DNA of 64,000 nt. Origin: Rhodocyclaceae bacterium (lineage in GTDB: Bacteria; Pseudomonadota; Gammaproteobacteria; Burkholderiales; Rhodocyclaceae). Each line of letters starts with the position of its first letter. Positions within the stretch are counted from its first letter, which is position 1. The notes beneath the pieces were generated by a model. It worked only from the letters and a program-made list of their open reading frames with translations. It did not search any database and was not told where the DNA came from. The translations under genes were made by a program, and so were the position numbers. This document shows positions 28,274 to 39,039 of the stretch, in pieces. The stretch covers positions 186,001 through 250,000 of the forward strand of contig VMSX01000010.1 of assembly GCA_013791905.1 (NCBI GenBank), read 5' to 3'.

Positions 28274-29395
28274 TCAGGCGAGATCGGACGGTTTGGCTGC
28301 GCATTTTCCAGGGATGGCCGGGGTCGGGCAGCGTACATCGGCACACTGCGCCCGATACAGCAGTGCCGCATCCATCAGCACCAGCGCCAGCATGGCCTCG
28401 GCAATCGGCGTGGCGCGGATGCCGACACAAGGGTCGTGGCGACCGTGGGTTTCCACCGTGGTCGGCTGGCCGGCCAGGTCGATCGAACGGCGCGGCAGAC
28501 GAATGCTCGAAGTCGGCTTGATGGCGATGCTGACGGTGACATCCTGCCCCGAGGAAATGCCCCCGAGAATGCCACCGGCATGATTGCTCAAGAAGCCTTG
28601 CGGCGTCAGCTCGTCGCCGTGCTCGCTGCCGCGCTGGGCGACTGAAGCGAAACCGGCACCGACCTCGACACCCTTGACGGCATTGATACCCATCATGGCA
28701 TAGGCGATCTGGGCATCGAGCCGGCCATAGACGGGATCGCCCCAGCCCGGCGGGACGTTGGTCGCCGCCACTTCGATGCGCGCTCCCACCGAGTCGCCAT
28801 CCTTGCGCAACTGATCCATGTAGGCTTCGAGTTCAGGCACGATAGTGGCGTTGGGGACGAAGAACGGATTGCTTTCTATGGCCGCCGCGTCGACGAACGG
28901 GATGACGATCGGACCCAGTTCACTCATCCAGCCACGTACCGTAATGGCGAAACGCTCCTGCAACCATTTTCTGGCGATGGCGCCAGCGGCGACGCGCACG
29001 GCCGTCTCGCGCGCCGAGGAACGGCCACCGCCGCGATAGTCGCGGATGCCGAATTTTTGCCAGTAGGTGTAATCGGCGTGACCAGGCCGAAAACTCTGGG
29101 CGATGTTGCCGTAGTCCTTGCTGCGCTGGTCGGTGTTACGGATCAGCAGGGCAATCGGCGTGCCGGTGGTCTTGCCCTCGAATACGCCGGAGAGAATCTC
29201 GACCTTGTCGGCCTCGCGTCGCTGAGTCACATGGCGCGAGGTGCCCGGTTTGCGGCGGTCAAGCTCAATCTGGATGTCGGCCTCGCATAGCGCAAGGCCG
29301 GGCGGACAGCCATCCACCACACAACCGATGGCCGGACCATGTGATTCGCCGAATGAGGTCACGCTGAACAACGTGCCAATGGTGTTACCGGACAT
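28274..29395 (-). CDS. aroC: Chorismate synthase
   Basis: A 373-residue FMN-dependent lyase, last step of the shikimate pathway, making chorismate from EPSP. The three family signatures are present: [33 protein letters not shown] with [10 protein letters not shown], and [11 protein letters not shown]. It has the usual bacterial monofunctional length. It feeds the tryptophan genes of this window among others, but is not in an operon with them. Confidence 0.98.
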   Translation of the reverse strand: MSGNTIGTLFSVTSFGESHGPAIGCVVDGCPPGLALCEADIQIELDRRKPGTSRHVTQRREADKVEILSGVFEGKTTGTPIALLIRNTDQRSKDYGNIAQSFRPGHADYTYWQKFGIRDYRGGGRSSARETAVRVAAGAIARKWLQERFAITVRGWMSELGPIVIPFVDAAAIESNPFFVPNATIVPELEAYMDQLRKDGDSVGARIEVAATNVPPGWGDPVYGRLDAQIAYAMMGINAVKGVEVGAGFASVAQRGSEHGDELTPQGFLSNHAGGILGGISSGQDVTVSIAIKPTSSIRLPRRSIDLAGQPTTVETHGRHDPCVGIRATPIAEAMLALVLMDAALLYRAQCADVRCPTPAIPGKCAAKPSDLA

Positions 29396-29512
29396 CAGGT
29401 ATCAGGAAACTGGTGATGATGACTGGAGTCTATCACGCCAACTTTGCCGATGTTGGGGTAGCGCCTGCTGTGGGATCGCATTGGCAAACCGGTGTCGCGA
29501 CAAGCCCGGCAA

Positions 29513-29839
29513 CTAGCCGCATTTCAGGAATTTCCGCTTGTCCGGGCGCCCCAACCATTCGTCCGCATCCGCCGGCGGGTCCTTGCGCTCGATGATGGCC
29601 GGCCATTGTTTGGCCAGTTCGGCATTCAAGGCGATCATGTCCTGCTGATCCTCCGGCACGTCCTCTTCGGCAAAAATCGCCTCGGCCGGACACTCGGGGA
29701 TGCACAGGGTGCAGTCGATGCACTCGTCGGGATCGATCACCAAGAACTCCGGTCCTTCGCGAAAACAGTCGACCGGACAGACATCCACGCAATCGGTGTA
29801 TTTGCACTTGATGCAGTTTTCCGTCACCACATAAGTCAT
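29513..29839 (-). CDS. fdxA: FdxA-type 7Fe ferredoxin
   Basis: A 108-residue ferredoxin with one [3Fe-4S] and one [4Fe-4S] cluster. The ligands can be read as C9, C17 and C50 for the first and C21, C40, C43, C46 for the second ([26 protein letters not shown]). The acidic C-terminal extension after residue 60 is typical of proteobacterial FdxA. It is a soluble electron carrier; the partner is unknown. It lies between aroC and der. Confidence 0.95.
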   Translation of the reverse strand: MTYVVTENCIKCKYTDCVDVCPVDCFREGPEFLVIDPDECIDCTLCIPECPAEAIFAEEDVPEDQQDMIALNAELAKQWPAIIERKDPPADADEWLGRPDKRKFLKCG

Positions 29840-29858
29840 CGTTGCACCTTATTCCTCG

Positions 29859-31184
29859 TCACTTCTTGTTGACATAGGGATTCTTGGTAACCTTGAACTG
29901 AATGCGCAGCGGCGTGCCTTGCAGTTTGAAGGTCTCGACGAAAACATGTTCAAGATAGCGCACATAAGCAGATGGTACGTGTTCGAGCGCATTGCCGTGG
30001 ATAACAACAATCGGCGGGTTACTGCCCCCTTGGTGCGCATAGCGCAGCTTGGGGCGAACATTGCCGTGACGCGGCGGCGCCTGTTTTTGCACGGCGTCGA
30101 GCAACACGCGGGTCAGTTTCGGCGTGGTCAACTTGGCCATCGCGGCAGCGTAGGCGCGGTCGACCGATTGCAGCACGCCTGCCACGCCCTGCCCTTTCAA
30201 CGCGGAGATGTAATGCACGCGCGCGAAACCCATAAAATTCAGCTTGCGGGCAATGTCCAACTTGACCTGTTCACGACGATATTGGTCGATGGCGTCCCAT
30301 TTATTCACCGCCAGCACCAGAGCGCGACCAGCCTCGATGCAGAAGCCGGCGATATGCGCATCCTGATCGGAAATGTCCTCGCTGGCATCGACCATCAGTA
30401 CGGCGACGTTGGCGGCCTCAATGGCCCGCAGGGTTTTGACCACCGAGAATTTCTCGATGGTTTCAAAAACACGTCCCTTGCGCCGCAGGCCGGCGGTGTC
30501 GATCAGCGTATAGCACTTGCCATTCCGCTCGAAAGGCGTGGCAATGGCATCGCGCGTGGTGCCCGGCATGTCGAAGGCGATCATGCGCTCTTCGCCGAGC
30601 AGGGTATTGACCAGCGTGCTCTTGCCGACGTTGGGGCGCCCGACGATGGCAACACGCGGTCCGCTGGCGTCGTCCGCAGCGGGTTCCTCGGCGACGAAAT
30701 TCGCCAGCGCCAGTTCGAGCAATTCACGCACGCCCTCACCGTGGGCCGATGAGATGACGCGCGGTTCACCGCAGCCGAGTTCGTGGAATTCAGCGGCGAC
30801 CACATCGCGGTTCATGCCCTCGGCCTTGTTAACGACAAGGTGCAGTGGCCGGCCGCTCTTGCGCAGCCGCTCGGCAATCATCCTGTCCTGCGGGGTAAGG
30901 CCAGCGCGGCAATCGACAATGAACAGCAGCACATCGGCCTCGGCAATCGCCGCCTCGGCCTGGAGCGCCATCTCATGAACGATGCCATCCTTCGCCTGCG
31001 GCTCGAAACCACCGGTATCGATGACGAGAAATGGACGATCGCCAAGCCGACCGTGGCCGTAATTACGGTCGCGCGTCAGGCCAGGCTGATCGGCCACCAG
31101 TGCGTCACGCGTCTTGGTCAGACGATTGAACAGCGTGGATTTGCCGACGTTGGGACGGCCAACCAAGGCCAAGGTGGGTAGCAT
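29859..31184 (-). CDS. der: Ribosome assembly GTPase Der (EngA)
   Basis: A 441-residue tandem GTPase essential for 50S subunit assembly. It has two G domains, each with its P-loop ([12 protein letters not shown] at 8-19 and [12 protein letters not shown] near 181), switch DTGG/DTAG and NKAEG/NKWD base motifs, followed by the C-terminal KH-like domain ([19 protein letters not shown] split). It is the last gene of the ndk-to-der run, one base after bamB. Confidence 0.98.
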   Translation of the reverse strand: MLPTLALVGRPNVGKSTLFNRLTKTRDALVADQPGLTRDRNYGHGRLGDRPFLVIDTGGFEPQAKDGIVHEMALQAEAAIAEADVLLFIVDCRAGLTPQDRMIAERLRKSGRPLHLVVNKAEGMNRDVVAAEFHELGCGEPRVISSAHGEGVRELLELALANFVAEEPAADDASGPRVAIVGRPNVGKSTLVNTLLGEERMIAFDMPGTTRDAIATPFERNGKCYTLIDTAGLRRKGRVFETIEKFSVVKTLRAIEAANVAVLMVDASEDISDQDAHIAGFCIEAGRALVLAVNKWDAIDQYRREQVKLDIARKLNFMGFARVHYISALKGQGVAGVLQSVDRAYAAAMAKLTTPKLTRVLLDAVQKQAPPRHGNVRPKLRYAHQGGSNPPIVVIHGNALEHVPSAYVRYLEHVFVETFKLQGTPLRIQFKVTKNPYVNKK

Positions 31185-32369
31185 TTATTTTATGACCATC
31201 GCATGTAAGGCGCCATTCTTCGTCTGAACGACGAAGCTGACGTCCGCGCTACCCAGGCGCCGGGGCGCGGCGGCAATCGCCGAACCGTCGGTGGCAAGTC
31301 GTGCGGCAAAGGCGCCATCCTCCGCGGAAAGCAGGTGCACCACGCCCTGGAAATCGGCGATGGCGACACCGCGACCAACGGCCAACGGGCGCGACACACT
31401 GCGCATGAAGAGCTTGTCCTGTTTCCAGAGGCTTGCGCCGCTATTGCGGTCAAAAGCATGCACTACGCCCTTTTCGTCGGTGACATAGAGGACACCACTG
31501 CCGATGTCGAGGCCGTTGATGGAAGATATGTCACGTGCCCATTGCAGACTGCCATTACTGGCGTCAAAACAGGCGGCCCGCCCCTGATAGGCGACGGCGC
31601 AGACGCTGCGCCCTTCCACTACGGGATCGCTCGCAACGTCGGCAATCCGTTCCAGTTCGGTGACGCCGCGCGGCAGGGCGACGGCACTCTCCCACAGCGC
31701 CGCGCCGTTGTTGAGGGCCACGGCAACCAGCTTGCCGCCGGGGAAACCGGCATACAGCGCATTGTCGGTAAGCGTGACACCGACCGGAGAACGCAGGGCC
31801 AGCGCGGGAGTGCTGCGCTGATAGACCCAACGCCGCTTGCCATCGGCCACTTCAAAACCAAAGATGCGCGCGTCACCGCTTCTGACGGCGACGAGATCTC
31901 CGGCGACGGCCGGTGCAGCAAGAATCTCGGAACTCGCCCGCGCCTGCCAGGCCGGGCGACCATCTGCCGCATGAAAAGCCAGCACCACGCCTTTGGCGGT
32001 GCCGACCACAACCAGCTTGTCGCTGGCGCCAACGCCACCCGAGATCGCCTGGCCGACATTGATGCGCCAGACCTGGCGACCGTCATCGAAGCGCGCCAGC
32101 GTGCCGTCCTTTGCCGCGGCATAGACACTGTTGCCGACCACGGCAGGTGTAAAGACAAACTCGCCGGAATTGCCGACGCTGGCCTGCCAGAGCTTCGTAA
32201 TCTCGACGCTGGGCTTGATCGCCGCCAGTTCAGCGGGCTTGACCTTCGGGGTGGATGAAGAAAATGGGTTGAGCTTGTCAACGGTGGAACTGATTGTCGA
32301 GCAACCCCCTGCGCCTAGCAGCGCGGCAGAAACCAACACTGCACGCCATTTTATGGAGTTCGCCTTCAC
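31185..32369 (-). CDS. bamB: Outer membrane assembly lipoprotein BamB
   Basis: A 394-residue PQQ-repeat beta-propeller lipoprotein of the BAM complex, which folds outer-membrane beta-barrels. It starts at GTG 32369, overlapping the yfgM-like stop as GTGA. Lipobox LGAGGC gives Cys23. Repeated blades read like VYAAAKDGTLARFD, VVVGTAKGVVLAFHAADG, LYVTDEKGVVHAFDRNSG and GVVHLLSAEDG. The hisS-yfgM-bamB-der order is conserved across beta- and gammaproteobacteria. Confidence 0.96.
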   Translation of the reverse strand: MKANSIKWRAVLVSAALLGAGGCSTISSTVDKLNPFSSSTPKVKPAELAAIKPSVEITKLWQASVGNSGEFVFTPAVVGNSVYAAAKDGTLARFDDGRQVWRINVGQAISGGVGASDKLVVVGTAKGVVLAFHAADGRPAWQARASSEILAAPAVAGDLVAVRSGDARIFGFEVADGKRRWVYQRSTPALALRSPVGVTLTDNALYAGFPGGKLVAVALNNGAALWESAVALPRGVTELERIADVASDPVVEGRSVCAVAYQGRAACFDASNGSLQWARDISSINGLDIGSGVLYVTDEKGVVHAFDRNSGASLWKQDKLFMRSVSRPLAVGRGVAIADFQGVVHLLSAEDGAFAARLATDGSAIAAAPRRLGSADVSFVVQTKNGALHAMVIK

Positions 32370-33013
32370 GCTGCGCCTCCAGAGTCCCGCTTGGTTTCCA
32401 GAATTTCACGATAGGGCGCACCTGCGCCAGCATTGGCCGGCAGCAACTTGATCGCTTCGTCATAAGCGGTGCGCGCCTCGGCTACCTTGCCCTGCGCTGC
32501 CAGGATATCGCCCTGCACTTCAAGGTAGCGCGGCTTGAAAGTCGGCGCTGGCGGAACGGCGAGTCGCTTCAGCGCTTCGTCATAGGACTTGTCCTCGGCC
32601 AGCACAATGGCCTGCCGCAGGCGCGCCAGATCGCGCAGGCCGGGATCCTTGGCATTCTCGGCAGCCCAGCCAAACTGGGCCTGAGCCGATTTGAAATCGC
32701 CTGAGTCAACCAACACCTTGCCCGACAGCATGGCCGCCATGCCGGCGTAGGCGGTTCTTGAGTACTTGTCGATCAGTTCGCCGGCCAGCAAGCGTACGCG
32801 CTTGGCATCCTGTTGCACCAGCGAGCGCTGCAACTCGCCATACAGTTGCGAGGCCTGTGTGGACTGCGTGCGGTCCCACCACTGCCAGCCCTGCCAGCCG
32901 ACCACACCAACGGAGAGTGCCACGATCACCGCTGAAATCAGCGCGCCGTGCATCTTCCACCAGGTCTTGAGCTCTTCGATTTGTTCCTGTTCTTCGAGAT
33001 CGTAGGTTGCCAT
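32366..33013 (-). CDS. yfgM: YfgM-like membrane-anchored tetratricopeptide protein
   Basis: A 215-residue type II membrane protein with a short cytoplasmic N-terminus (YDLEEQEQIEELKTWWKMHG), a helix at about 22-40 and a periplasmic TPR domain (GDFKSAQAQFGWAAENAKD, LRDLARLRQAIVLAEDKSYDEAL). In E. coli YfgM is an ancillary SecYEG/PpiD chaperone and modulates RcsB stability. It lies between hisS and bamB as usual. A plus-strand copy of the 24-bp motif (32538-32561) makes the LAVPPAPTF segment. Confidence 0.9.
   Translation of the reverse strand: MATYDLEEQEQIEELKTWWKMHGALISAVIVALSVGVVGWQGWQWWDRTQSTQASQLYGELQRSLVQQDAKRVRLLAGELIDKYSRTAYAGMAAMLSGKVLVDSGDFKSAQAQFGWAAENAKDPGLRDLARLRQAIVLAEDKSYDEALKRLAVPPAPTFKPRYLEVQGDILAAQGKVAEARTAYDEAIKLLPANAGAGAPYREILETKRDSGGAA
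32538..32561 (+). repeat. Dispersed 24-bp motif, copy 5
   Basis: Plus-strand copy antisense to the yfgM-like gene, with core GTCGGCGCTGGCGGAACGG. The gene strand reads AVPPAPTF, nearly the same peptide as from copy 8. Confidence 0.75.
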
Positions 33014-33018
33014 GTTCT

Positions 33019-34332
33019 TTATTCCTCTGAGTTATCTTCGTCGGCGCCATACAACCAGTCGCCGACACGGTCTGCCAGTTCATCGAGCGCTACGCGCTGC
33101 TGCTCCGCTGCCGCACGCAAGGGCTTGAGCGTCACAGCGTTGGCGATGGCTTCATCATCGCCAATAATCACCGCCAGTTGGGCGCCGGAAGCATCGGCGC
33201 GCTTGAATTGCGACTTGAAACTGCCACCGCCCATATGCGTAAGCACGCTGAAGCCGTTATTGCGCAGCAATTCGGCCGCCCGGAAAGCCAGCCGCTGCGC
33301 GCCATCGTTACCATGACCCTGATGAACCACATAGACATCAGGAGCAAACTCATCCGGAACGTCACCTTGCGCCTCGAGCAGGGCCATCAGTCGTTCGATG
33401 CCCATGGCAAAACCGCAAGCTGGCGCGGGTTTGCCACCGAGTTGCTCGACCAGACCATCGTAACGGCCACCCGCGCACACCGTACCCTGTGCGCCAAGGT
33501 GCTCGGTCACCCATTCGAACACGGTGAGGTTGTAATAGTCGAGCCCGCGCACCAGTCGCGGATTGATGCGGTAGGGAATCACAGCATCCTTGAGAAGTTG
33601 CTGGACACCTGCAAAATGTTTGAGCGACAGCTCGCCCAGATAATCCATCAGTTTGGGTGCGCCCTCGACCAGTGCCTGCATCGCCGGGTTCTTGGTATCC
33701 AGGATCCGCAGGGGGTTGGTGTGCAGGCGGCGGCGCGCTTCTTCGTCTAACTGGTCGGCGTGGCTTTCCAGGTAGGTGATCAGCGCGCTGCGGTGCTGGG
33801 CGCGCTCCTCGGGCTGGCCGAGCGAGTTGATTTCGAGCTTGATGCTGCCATCGGCATTCAGGCCGAGATCGTCCCACAACCGCGCGCACATGATGATCTG
33901 CTCGGCGTCGATATCCGGGCCCGGCAATCCCAATGCTTCGATACCGAACTGGTGGAACTGGCGATAGCGGCCCTTCTGCGGGCGCTCGTGGCGGAACATC
34001 GGGCCCATGTACCAGAGCCGCTTAGGGCCGTCGTACAGCAAATTGTGCTGCAGCACGGCGCGCACGCAGGAGGCCGTCCCTTCGGGGCGCAGCGTCAGTT
34101 GCTCGCCGTTCAGGCTGTCGGTAAAGGAGTACATCTCCTTTTCAACGATGTCGGTGACCGCACCAATGGCGCGCGCAAACAGCGGCGTCGGCTCGACCAG
34201 CGGCATGCGGATCGGCCGGTAGCCATAGGCCGTCAGCCAGTCGCGTACCAGTTCTTCAAAGGCTTCCCAGCGTTCGGCGTCAGCCGGCAGGATGTCGTTC
34301 ATCCCGCGGATGGCTTGCAATGTCTGGCTCAT
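33019..34332 (-). CDS. hisS: Histidyl-tRNA synthetase
   Basis: A 437-residue class II aminoacyl-tRNA synthetase. Class II motif 2 is [18 protein letters not shown]; the histidine-specific motifs are [15 protein letters not shown] and [14 protein letters not shown]; motif 3 is GFAMGIERL. The C-terminal anticodon-binding domain follows ([15 protein letters not shown] onward). It overlaps ispG by 4 bp (ATGA) and is 5 bp ahead of the yfgM-like gene. Confidence 0.98.
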   Translation of the reverse strand: MSQTLQAIRGMNDILPADAERWEAFEELVRDWLTAYGYRPIRMPLVEPTPLFARAIGAVTDIVEKEMYSFTDSLNGEQLTLRPEGTASCVRAVLQHNLLYDGPKRLWYMGPMFRHERPQKGRYRQFHQFGIEALGLPGPDIDAEQIIMCARLWDDLGLNADGSIKLEINSLGQPEERAQHRSALITYLESHADQLDEEARRRLHTNPLRILDTKNPAMQALVEGAPKLMDYLGELSLKHFAGVQQLLKDAVIPYRINPRLVRGLDYYNLTVFEWVTEHLGAQGTVCAGGRYDGLVEQLGGKPAPACGFAMGIERLMALLEAQGDVPDEFAPDVYVVHQGHGNDGAQRLAFRAAELLRNNGFSVLTHMGGGSFKSQFKRADASGAQLAVIIGDDEAIANAVTLKPLRAAAEQQRVALDELADRVGDWLYGADEDNSEE

Positions 34333-35603
34333 GAATGCAGTGGGTATTTTTTCTCGACGTAGTTGTCGATGATGGTTCTGAATTCGGCGGCGATGTTCTC
34401 GCCGCGCAGGGTAGTAATGCGCTCGCCATCGGAATAGACCGGTGCAACCGGCTCTTCCCCGGTGCCGGGCAGCGAAATACCGAGGTTGGCATGCTTGCTT
34501 TCACCGGGGCCATTGACGACGCAACCCATCACGGCAAGCGTCATGTTCTCCACACCGCGATGACGCAATTGCCATGCCGGCATGCGTTCACGCACATAGG
34601 TCTGAATGTCCTGGGCGAGTTCCTGAAACACGGTACTGGTAGTGCGCCCACAACCGGGGCAGGCCACCACCATCGGCACAAAGGCACGCAGGCCCATGGT
34701 CTGCAATATTTCCTGCGCCACCAAGACTTCGCGCGTGCGATCGCCGCCCGGTTCGGGGGTCAGGGAGATACGGATGGTGTCGCCGATGCCCTCCTGCAGC
34801 AGCACCGCCAACGCCGCCGTCGAGGCAACGATACCCTTGCTGCCCAGTCCGGCCTCGGTCAGCCCGAGGTGGAGCGGATAGTCGCAACGCGCGGCCAGGT
34901 CGCGGTAGATGGCAATAAGATCCTGCACGCCCGAGACCTTGCACGACAGAATAATGGCATTGCCTGGCAAACCGAACGCCTCGGCCTGAGCGGCGGATTC
35001 GAGTGCCGAGGCAACCATGGCCTCGTGCATCAGACCCGTGGCATCTTTTGGCTCCGCGCGGCGCGCATTTTCATCCATCAGACGAGCCAGCAAGGCTTGA
35101 TCGAGGCTGCCCCAGTTGACCCCAATGCGCACCGGCTTGTCGTAACGGCAGGCGCATTCGATCATCTTCGCGAACTGCTCATCGCGCCGCGCGCCCTTGC
35201 CGACATTGCCCGGATTGATGCGCAATTTGGCCAGCGCCGCGGCGCATTCCGGCACTTCGGCGAGCAATTTGTGGCCGTTAAAATGAAAATCCCCCACCAG
35301 CGGCACGTCCAGGTTCAACTGCGCCAGTCGCTCACGGATTTTCGGTACGGCAGCGGCCGCCTCGCGGGTATTCACGGTAACGCGCACCACCTCCGAGCCG
35401 GCGCGGTAGAGTTCCGCTACTTGCTGAGCAGTCGCGAATACGTCGGCAGTATCGGTATTCGTCATCGACTGAACGACGACCGGTGCAGGGGTGCTGAGCG
35501 CATCGCCAGTGAGCGTGCCGCTACCGCCACCAATGGCAACCTTACCGACCATGACACGGCGCGTTAACCGGCGCACCGGCGCTGCGGAGAGAACAGCGTT
35601 CAT
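34329..35603 (-). CDS. ispG: 4-hydroxy-3-methylbut-2-enyl diphosphate synthase (flavodoxin-type)
   Basis: A 424-residue [4Fe-4S] enzyme of the MEP isoprenoid pathway (GcpE). Cluster cysteines are in [15 protein letters not shown] and [16 protein letters not shown]. The N-terminal TIM barrel shows [12 protein letters not shown] and RINPGNVG. Its start overlaps the rodZ stop by one base (TAATG). It is found in the rodZ-ispG-hisS context of most proteobacteria. Confidence 0.98.
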   Translation of the reverse strand: MNAVLSAAPVRRLTRRVMVGKVAIGGGSGTLTGDALSTPAPVVVQSMTNTDTADVFATAQQVAELYRAGSEVVRVTVNTREAAAAVPKIRERLAQLNLDVPLVGDFHFNGHKLLAEVPECAAALAKLRINPGNVGKGARRDEQFAKMIECACRYDKPVRIGVNWGSLDQALLARLMDENARRAEPKDATGLMHEAMVASALESAAQAEAFGLPGNAIILSCKVSGVQDLIAIYRDLAARCDYPLHLGLTEAGLGSKGIVASTAALAVLLQEGIGDTIRISLTPEPGGDRTREVLVAQEILQTMGLRAFVPMVVACPGCGRTTSTVFQELAQDIQTYVRERMPAWQLRHRGVENMTLAVMGCVVNGPGESKHANLGISLPGTGEEPVAPVYSDGERITTLRGENIAAEFRTIIDNYVEKKYPLHS

Positions 35604-36508
35604 TACTCGACCGTCAGCCGCGCTACTTCGGCACGTGTGTGGGGTGTCAGATCGATCAAACGCTCACCATAGCTCAAGGAAACCCTGCTGGCATTGCCGA
35701 TCACGATATCGAAGGGTGGGCGACCGTTGACTGTCAGACGGCTACCCGCGGGACTCTCGCCTGAAAGCAGTTTTTGCCTGGTGACATCACTGACCTCAAC
35801 CCAGGAGCGTCCATGAAAGACAAAATGCAGGGCCGCGTCACTTGTGGCAACTGGTGAAACTGGCACGGCAGGCGCTGCTGCGGGAGTGATTTCCGCTGGA
35901 ATTGGCGCTGCCCCCGGCGGGAGAACTGCATCTGCTGCTTGTGGTGAAGCGGCAGGAACTGCGGGAACAAGCTCGGGGTTGGGCGCGGCAGTCCATAATG
36001 TCTGCGGTGCCGACCAGAGCCGATTACCTGCTGCGACAACAGCTTCGGTTGGCAGTGGAACAAAGAAATGCCACAAACCAAGCAGTAAAGCCGCCAACGC
36101 CAAAATAATCGTCACCGACACGAGAGGGGACAACTGACGCGTCCCCGGCACGCTGGCAACTCCCATGTTGTCTGGCACGCGCACATCGGCCAGCACAATG
36201 GGGGCATCCGCGTCAAGCAAGCGCAGCAGTTCATCGCCGTCGAGCTTCAGCAAGCGGGCGTAGCCGCGCACAAAGCCACGCACAATGGTGTTGCCAGGCA
36301 AGGCAGCGTGATCGCCAGCCTCAAGCAGTTCGATCTGGCGCGGGCTGAACTTGATCGAATCGGCCACCTCGTGAACTGAAAGTTGCGCTGCCTCACGCGC
36401 GACTCGCAGGCGCTGTCCGACAGTTACCGAGGCAGCCACCACCACCACAGATCGATCCACTGCCTCTGTGTCGTCAATAGCCAAGGAAGATTGCGTTATG
36501 TCTTTCAA
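35603..36508 (-). CDS. rodZ: Cytoskeletal protein RodZ
   Basis: A 301-residue bitopic protein linking MreB to the elongation machinery. It has an N-terminal helix-turn-helix of the Xre-like RodZ type ([19 protein letters not shown], then RQIELLEAG), a basic juxtamembrane part, one helix ([20 protein letters not shown]), a Pro/Ala-rich periplasmic linker and a C-terminal DUF4115 beta domain ([16 protein letters not shown]). The start is a TTG at 36508 overlapping the pilW stop as TTGA; a later start is possible. Confidence 0.92.
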   Translation of the reverse strand: MKDITQSSLAIDDTEAVDRSVVVVAASVTVGQRLRVAREAAQLSVHEVADSIKFSPRQIELLEAGDHAALPGNTIVRGFVRGYARLLKLDGDELLRLLDADAPIVLADVRVPDNMGVASVPGTRQLSPLVSVTIILALAALLLGLWHFFVPLPTEAVVAAGNRLWSAPQTLWTAAPNPELVPAVPAASPQAADAVLPPGAAPIPAEITPAAAPAVPVSPVATSDAALHFVFHGRSWVEVSDVTRQKLLSGESPAGSRLTVNGRPPFDIVIGNASRVSLSYGERLIDLTPHTRAEVARLTVE

Positions 36509-37308
36509 TCGAACTCCCCGCGCGACAGTTTTTGCTGCTCGGGCGAATCACGGTACCTGCGATGAAGAATGCCGGTAAACCGCGCCTCGGCCTCACGGTC
36601 GCCGAGCTTTCTCTCGATCCGCAGCGCCAGCCAGGCAGACTCCGGGGTGGGTTCCAGTCTGGCATGCAGATCCTTGACTATTTGCCGCGCCTCGACAAGC
36701 CGGTTGCCACGGTAGGCGATGTCGGCAAGCCAGTAAAGCGCGGTCAAGTTGGCGCGATCCATGCGCACCGCCCGGATCAAATATTCCTCGGCCTGCCGGT
36801 CGTCCTTTATCACCAGAGAGCACAATCCGGCATTGGTGAGTGCCTTGCCGTGAGCCTGATACAGCGGGTTGCCAATCGCCACCCTGAAATGGGTAATGGA
36901 GTCCTTCGCCTTGCCTGTTTGGCAAAGGAACCACCCATAGTCATTGTTTATTTCAGGGTCACCCGGAGCCAGCTGCAATGCCCGGCGGAAGCTATGCTCG
37001 GCCAATTGGTTCCGGCGCAGGGCCATGTAAACCAGGGCCATCAAGTTGTGGGCTGGCGCATAGCCACCCTCGGCGTCGATCGCCACACGCGCCCTTTCAA
37101 GCGCCACCTCGTAGCTCCCTTCCTGCAGATAGAGCCTGCCCAACTCGGTATGGACCTTGGCGCGCTTGCCCTCATCGCTCGTGGCCGTCTGGCGTGAAAC
37201 GGCCTGATCAACATTGGAGAACTCTGTATTGTCCACGGGAGAACCCGCACAGCCTGCCACAAGCAGGACCAGTGCCGCGATCGAGAGAATCGACAACTTG
37301 GCCTTCAC
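36505..37308 (-). CDS. pilW: Type IV pilus biogenesis lipoprotein PilW/PilF
   Basis: A 267-residue TPR lipoprotein that acts as pilotin for the PilQ secretin. It starts at GTG 37308, overlapping the rlmN stop as GTGA. Lipobox LVAGC gives Cys20. TPR units can be read as [40 protein letters not shown] and [18 protein letters not shown]. The rlmN-pilW-rodZ-ispG arrangement is typical and implies that this organism makes type IV pili. Confidence 0.95.
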   Translation of the reverse strand: MKAKLSILSIAALVLLVAGCAGSPVDNTEFSNVDQAVSRQTATSDEGKRAKVHTELGRLYLQEGSYEVALERARVAIDAEGGYAPAHNLMALVYMALRRNQLAEHSFRRALQLAPGDPEINNDYGWFLCQTGKAKDSITHFRVAIGNPLYQAHGKALTNAGLCSLVIKDDRQAEEYLIRAVRMDRANLTALYWLADIAYRGNRLVEARQIVKDLHARLEPTPESAWLALRIERKLGDREAEARFTGILHRRYRDSPEQQKLSRGEFD

Positions 37309-38459
37309 GCATTTACCTCCAACGTAATGGGTATGGTCTGGTGGGTGCGGGAGCGCACCTTACCTCCCTGCGCCTCATGCCGCCTGGTGCGATCCTGAAC
37401 CTGCCCGGCCAGCTGCCCGCAGGCAGCATCGATATCGCCACCGCGCGTCTTACGCACCGTGGCAACGACATCCGCGTTCATCAATATTTCCTGAAAACGC
37501 CGCACCCGCTCTGGCGTAGGCCGACGATAGTCGGAACCGGGGAAGGGATTGAACGGAATCAGGTTGAACTTGCAAGGCACGGTGCGCGTCAGTTGCAGCA
37601 CGGCATGGGCATCGGCATCGCTGTCATTGATGCCCGCCAGCAGCACATATTCGAAAGTAATGAAATCGCGTGGCGCTTTTTCAAGATAACGCCGGCACGC
37701 CGCCATCAGTTCGCGCAGCGGATACTTGCGATTGATCGGCACCAGTTCGTCACGCAGCGCATCAGTGGGCGCGTGCAGGGACACCGCCAGCGCTACCGGC
37801 ACACTATCGCGCAGACGATCGATGGCCGGCACCAGTCCGGCCGTAGATACCGTCACCCGGCGGCGCGACAAGCCGTAGGCATTGTCGTCGAGCATCAGGC
37901 GCAGCGCAGCCGAAACATTGTCGAGGTTCGCCAGCGGCTCACCCATGCCCATCAGCACGACATTGCTGATGACACGCTCGCCCGAATCATCGACGCCCGG
38001 CTGCCTGACGGCCCCCAGCATCCGGTTGGCATGCCAGAGCTGGCCGATGATCTCGGCGGTGGAAAGATTACGATTGAAGCCCTGCTTGCCGGTCGAGCAA
38101 AACGAACACTCCAGCGCACAGCCGACCTGACTGGAAATGCACAGGGTGCCGCGATTCGCTTCCGGAATGAAGACGGTTTCTATCGCATTGCCATTGCCGA
38201 GCTGATTGCCGACCCCGAGCAGCCATTTGCGCGTTCCATCGGCGGCGGTGCTGTCACGCAACGACTGCGGGCCACGAATTTCGGCTTCTGCAGCCAACAT
38301 GGCACGCAGCGTTTTAGCCACATCGGTCATCTGCCCAACATCATCTACGCCAAAACGGTGAATCCAGCGCGACACCTGCCGCGCGCGAAAAGGCTTTTCG
38401 CCCCGTTGCGCGAACCAGTCTGTCAGGCCTTCAACATCGAAATCGAGCAGATTGACCAT
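37305..38459 (-). CDS. rlmN: Dual-specificity 23S rRNA / tRNA adenine-C2 methyltransferase RlmN
   Basis: A 384-residue radical-SAM methyltransferase that makes m2A in 23S rRNA (A2503) and tRNA (A37). The radical-SAM triad is C114, C118, C121 (GCALECSFC). The methyl-carrying Cys near the C-terminus is in [13 protein letters not shown], and [13 protein letters not shown] is conserved. The C-terminus is rich in charged residues and ends [10 protein letters not shown]. It is 10 bp downstream of ndk. Confidence 0.97.
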   Translation of the reverse strand: MVNLLDFDVEGLTDWFAQRGEKPFRARQVSRWIHRFGVDDVGQMTDVAKTLRAMLAAEAEIRGPQSLRDSTAADGTRKWLLGVGNQLGNGNAIETVFIPEANRGTLCISSQVGCALECSFCSTGKQGFNRNLSTAEIIGQLWHANRMLGAVRQPGVDDSGERVISNVVLMGMGEPLANLDNVSAALRLMLDDNAYGLSRRRVTVSTAGLVPAIDRLRDSVPVALAVSLHAPTDALRDELVPINRKYPLRELMAACRRYLEKAPRDFITFEYVLLAGINDSDADAHAVLQLTRTVPCKFNLIPFNPFPGSDYRRPTPERVRRFQEILMNADVVATVRKTRGGDIDAACGQLAGQVQDRTRRHEAQGGKVRSRTHQTIPITLEVNA

Positions 38460-38469
38460 TAATAAATAT

Positions 38470-38889
38470 TCAAAAAACGCTCAGTGCCGGAAAAAAGTAG
38501 GCGATTTCAACCTTGGCAGTGTCCGGAGCATCCGAACCATGTACGGCATTGGCGTCGATACTCTCGGCAAAGTCGGCCCGGATCGTGCCCTGTTCTGCCT
38601 TCTTCGGGTCAGTGGCGCCCATCAGGTCACGGTTCTTGGTGATGGCACCCTCGCCTTCCAGCACCTGAATCATCACCGGGCCGGAACTCATGAATTGCAC
38701 GAGGTCCTTGAAAAAGGGGCGCTCCTTATGCACGGCATAAAAACCACCGGCTTCGCGCTCGGACAGCCAGGCCATGCGTGAGGCGACGACCTTGAGGCCA
38801 TTGCTCTCAAAGCGGGAATAGATCTTGCCGATCACATTTTTGGCTACAGCATCGGGTTTGATGATCGACAGGGTACGTTCAACAGCCAT
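38470..38889 (-). CDS. ndk: Nucleoside diphosphate kinase
   Basis: A 139-residue enzyme that equilibrates nucleoside di- and triphosphates through a phosphohistidine. The catalytic His is H117 in [24 protein letters not shown] is the N-terminal signature. Start ATG 38889 has GGAGAAAATA ahead; the upstream 30 codons in frame are not like the family. It is the first gene of the ndk-rlmN-pilW-rodZ-ispG-hisS-yfgM-bamB-der run and lies just after a strong terminator. Confidence 0.98.
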   Translation of the reverse strand: MAVERTLSIIKPDAVAKNVIGKIYSRFESNGLKVVASRMAWLSEREAGGFYAVHKERPFFKDLVQFMSSGPVMIQVLEGEGAITKNRDLMGATDPKKAEQGTIRADFAESIDANAVHGSDAPDTAKVEIAYFFPALSVF

Positions 38890-38981
38890 TATTTTCTCCA
38901 GCGAAGGTAATGAATAAGATTTGTAAAACAAGCAACTGCGCATTTTATCGCAGATTGACCCAGCACCCGGGGCGGCCAAAG

Positions 38982-39009
38982 AAAAAAAGCCCGGCAGTGC
39001 CGGGCTTTT
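38982..39009 (-). terminator. Rho-independent terminator after dctM
   Basis: On the minus strand AAAAGCCCGGC, loop ACT and GCCGGGCTTTT form a perfect 11-bp stem followed by further Ts (seven in total). It ends dctPQM 31 bp past the dctM stop and insulates ndk. The stem is symmetrical but the opposite side lacks a T-tract as long. Confidence 0.93.
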
Positions 39010-39039
39010 GGAGAGACGGATGCCGCTACAGCATGCCCG

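Noticed and set aside
34335-35567. Plus-strand open frame of 410 codons
   Set aside because: Antisense shadow of ispG caused by high GC content.
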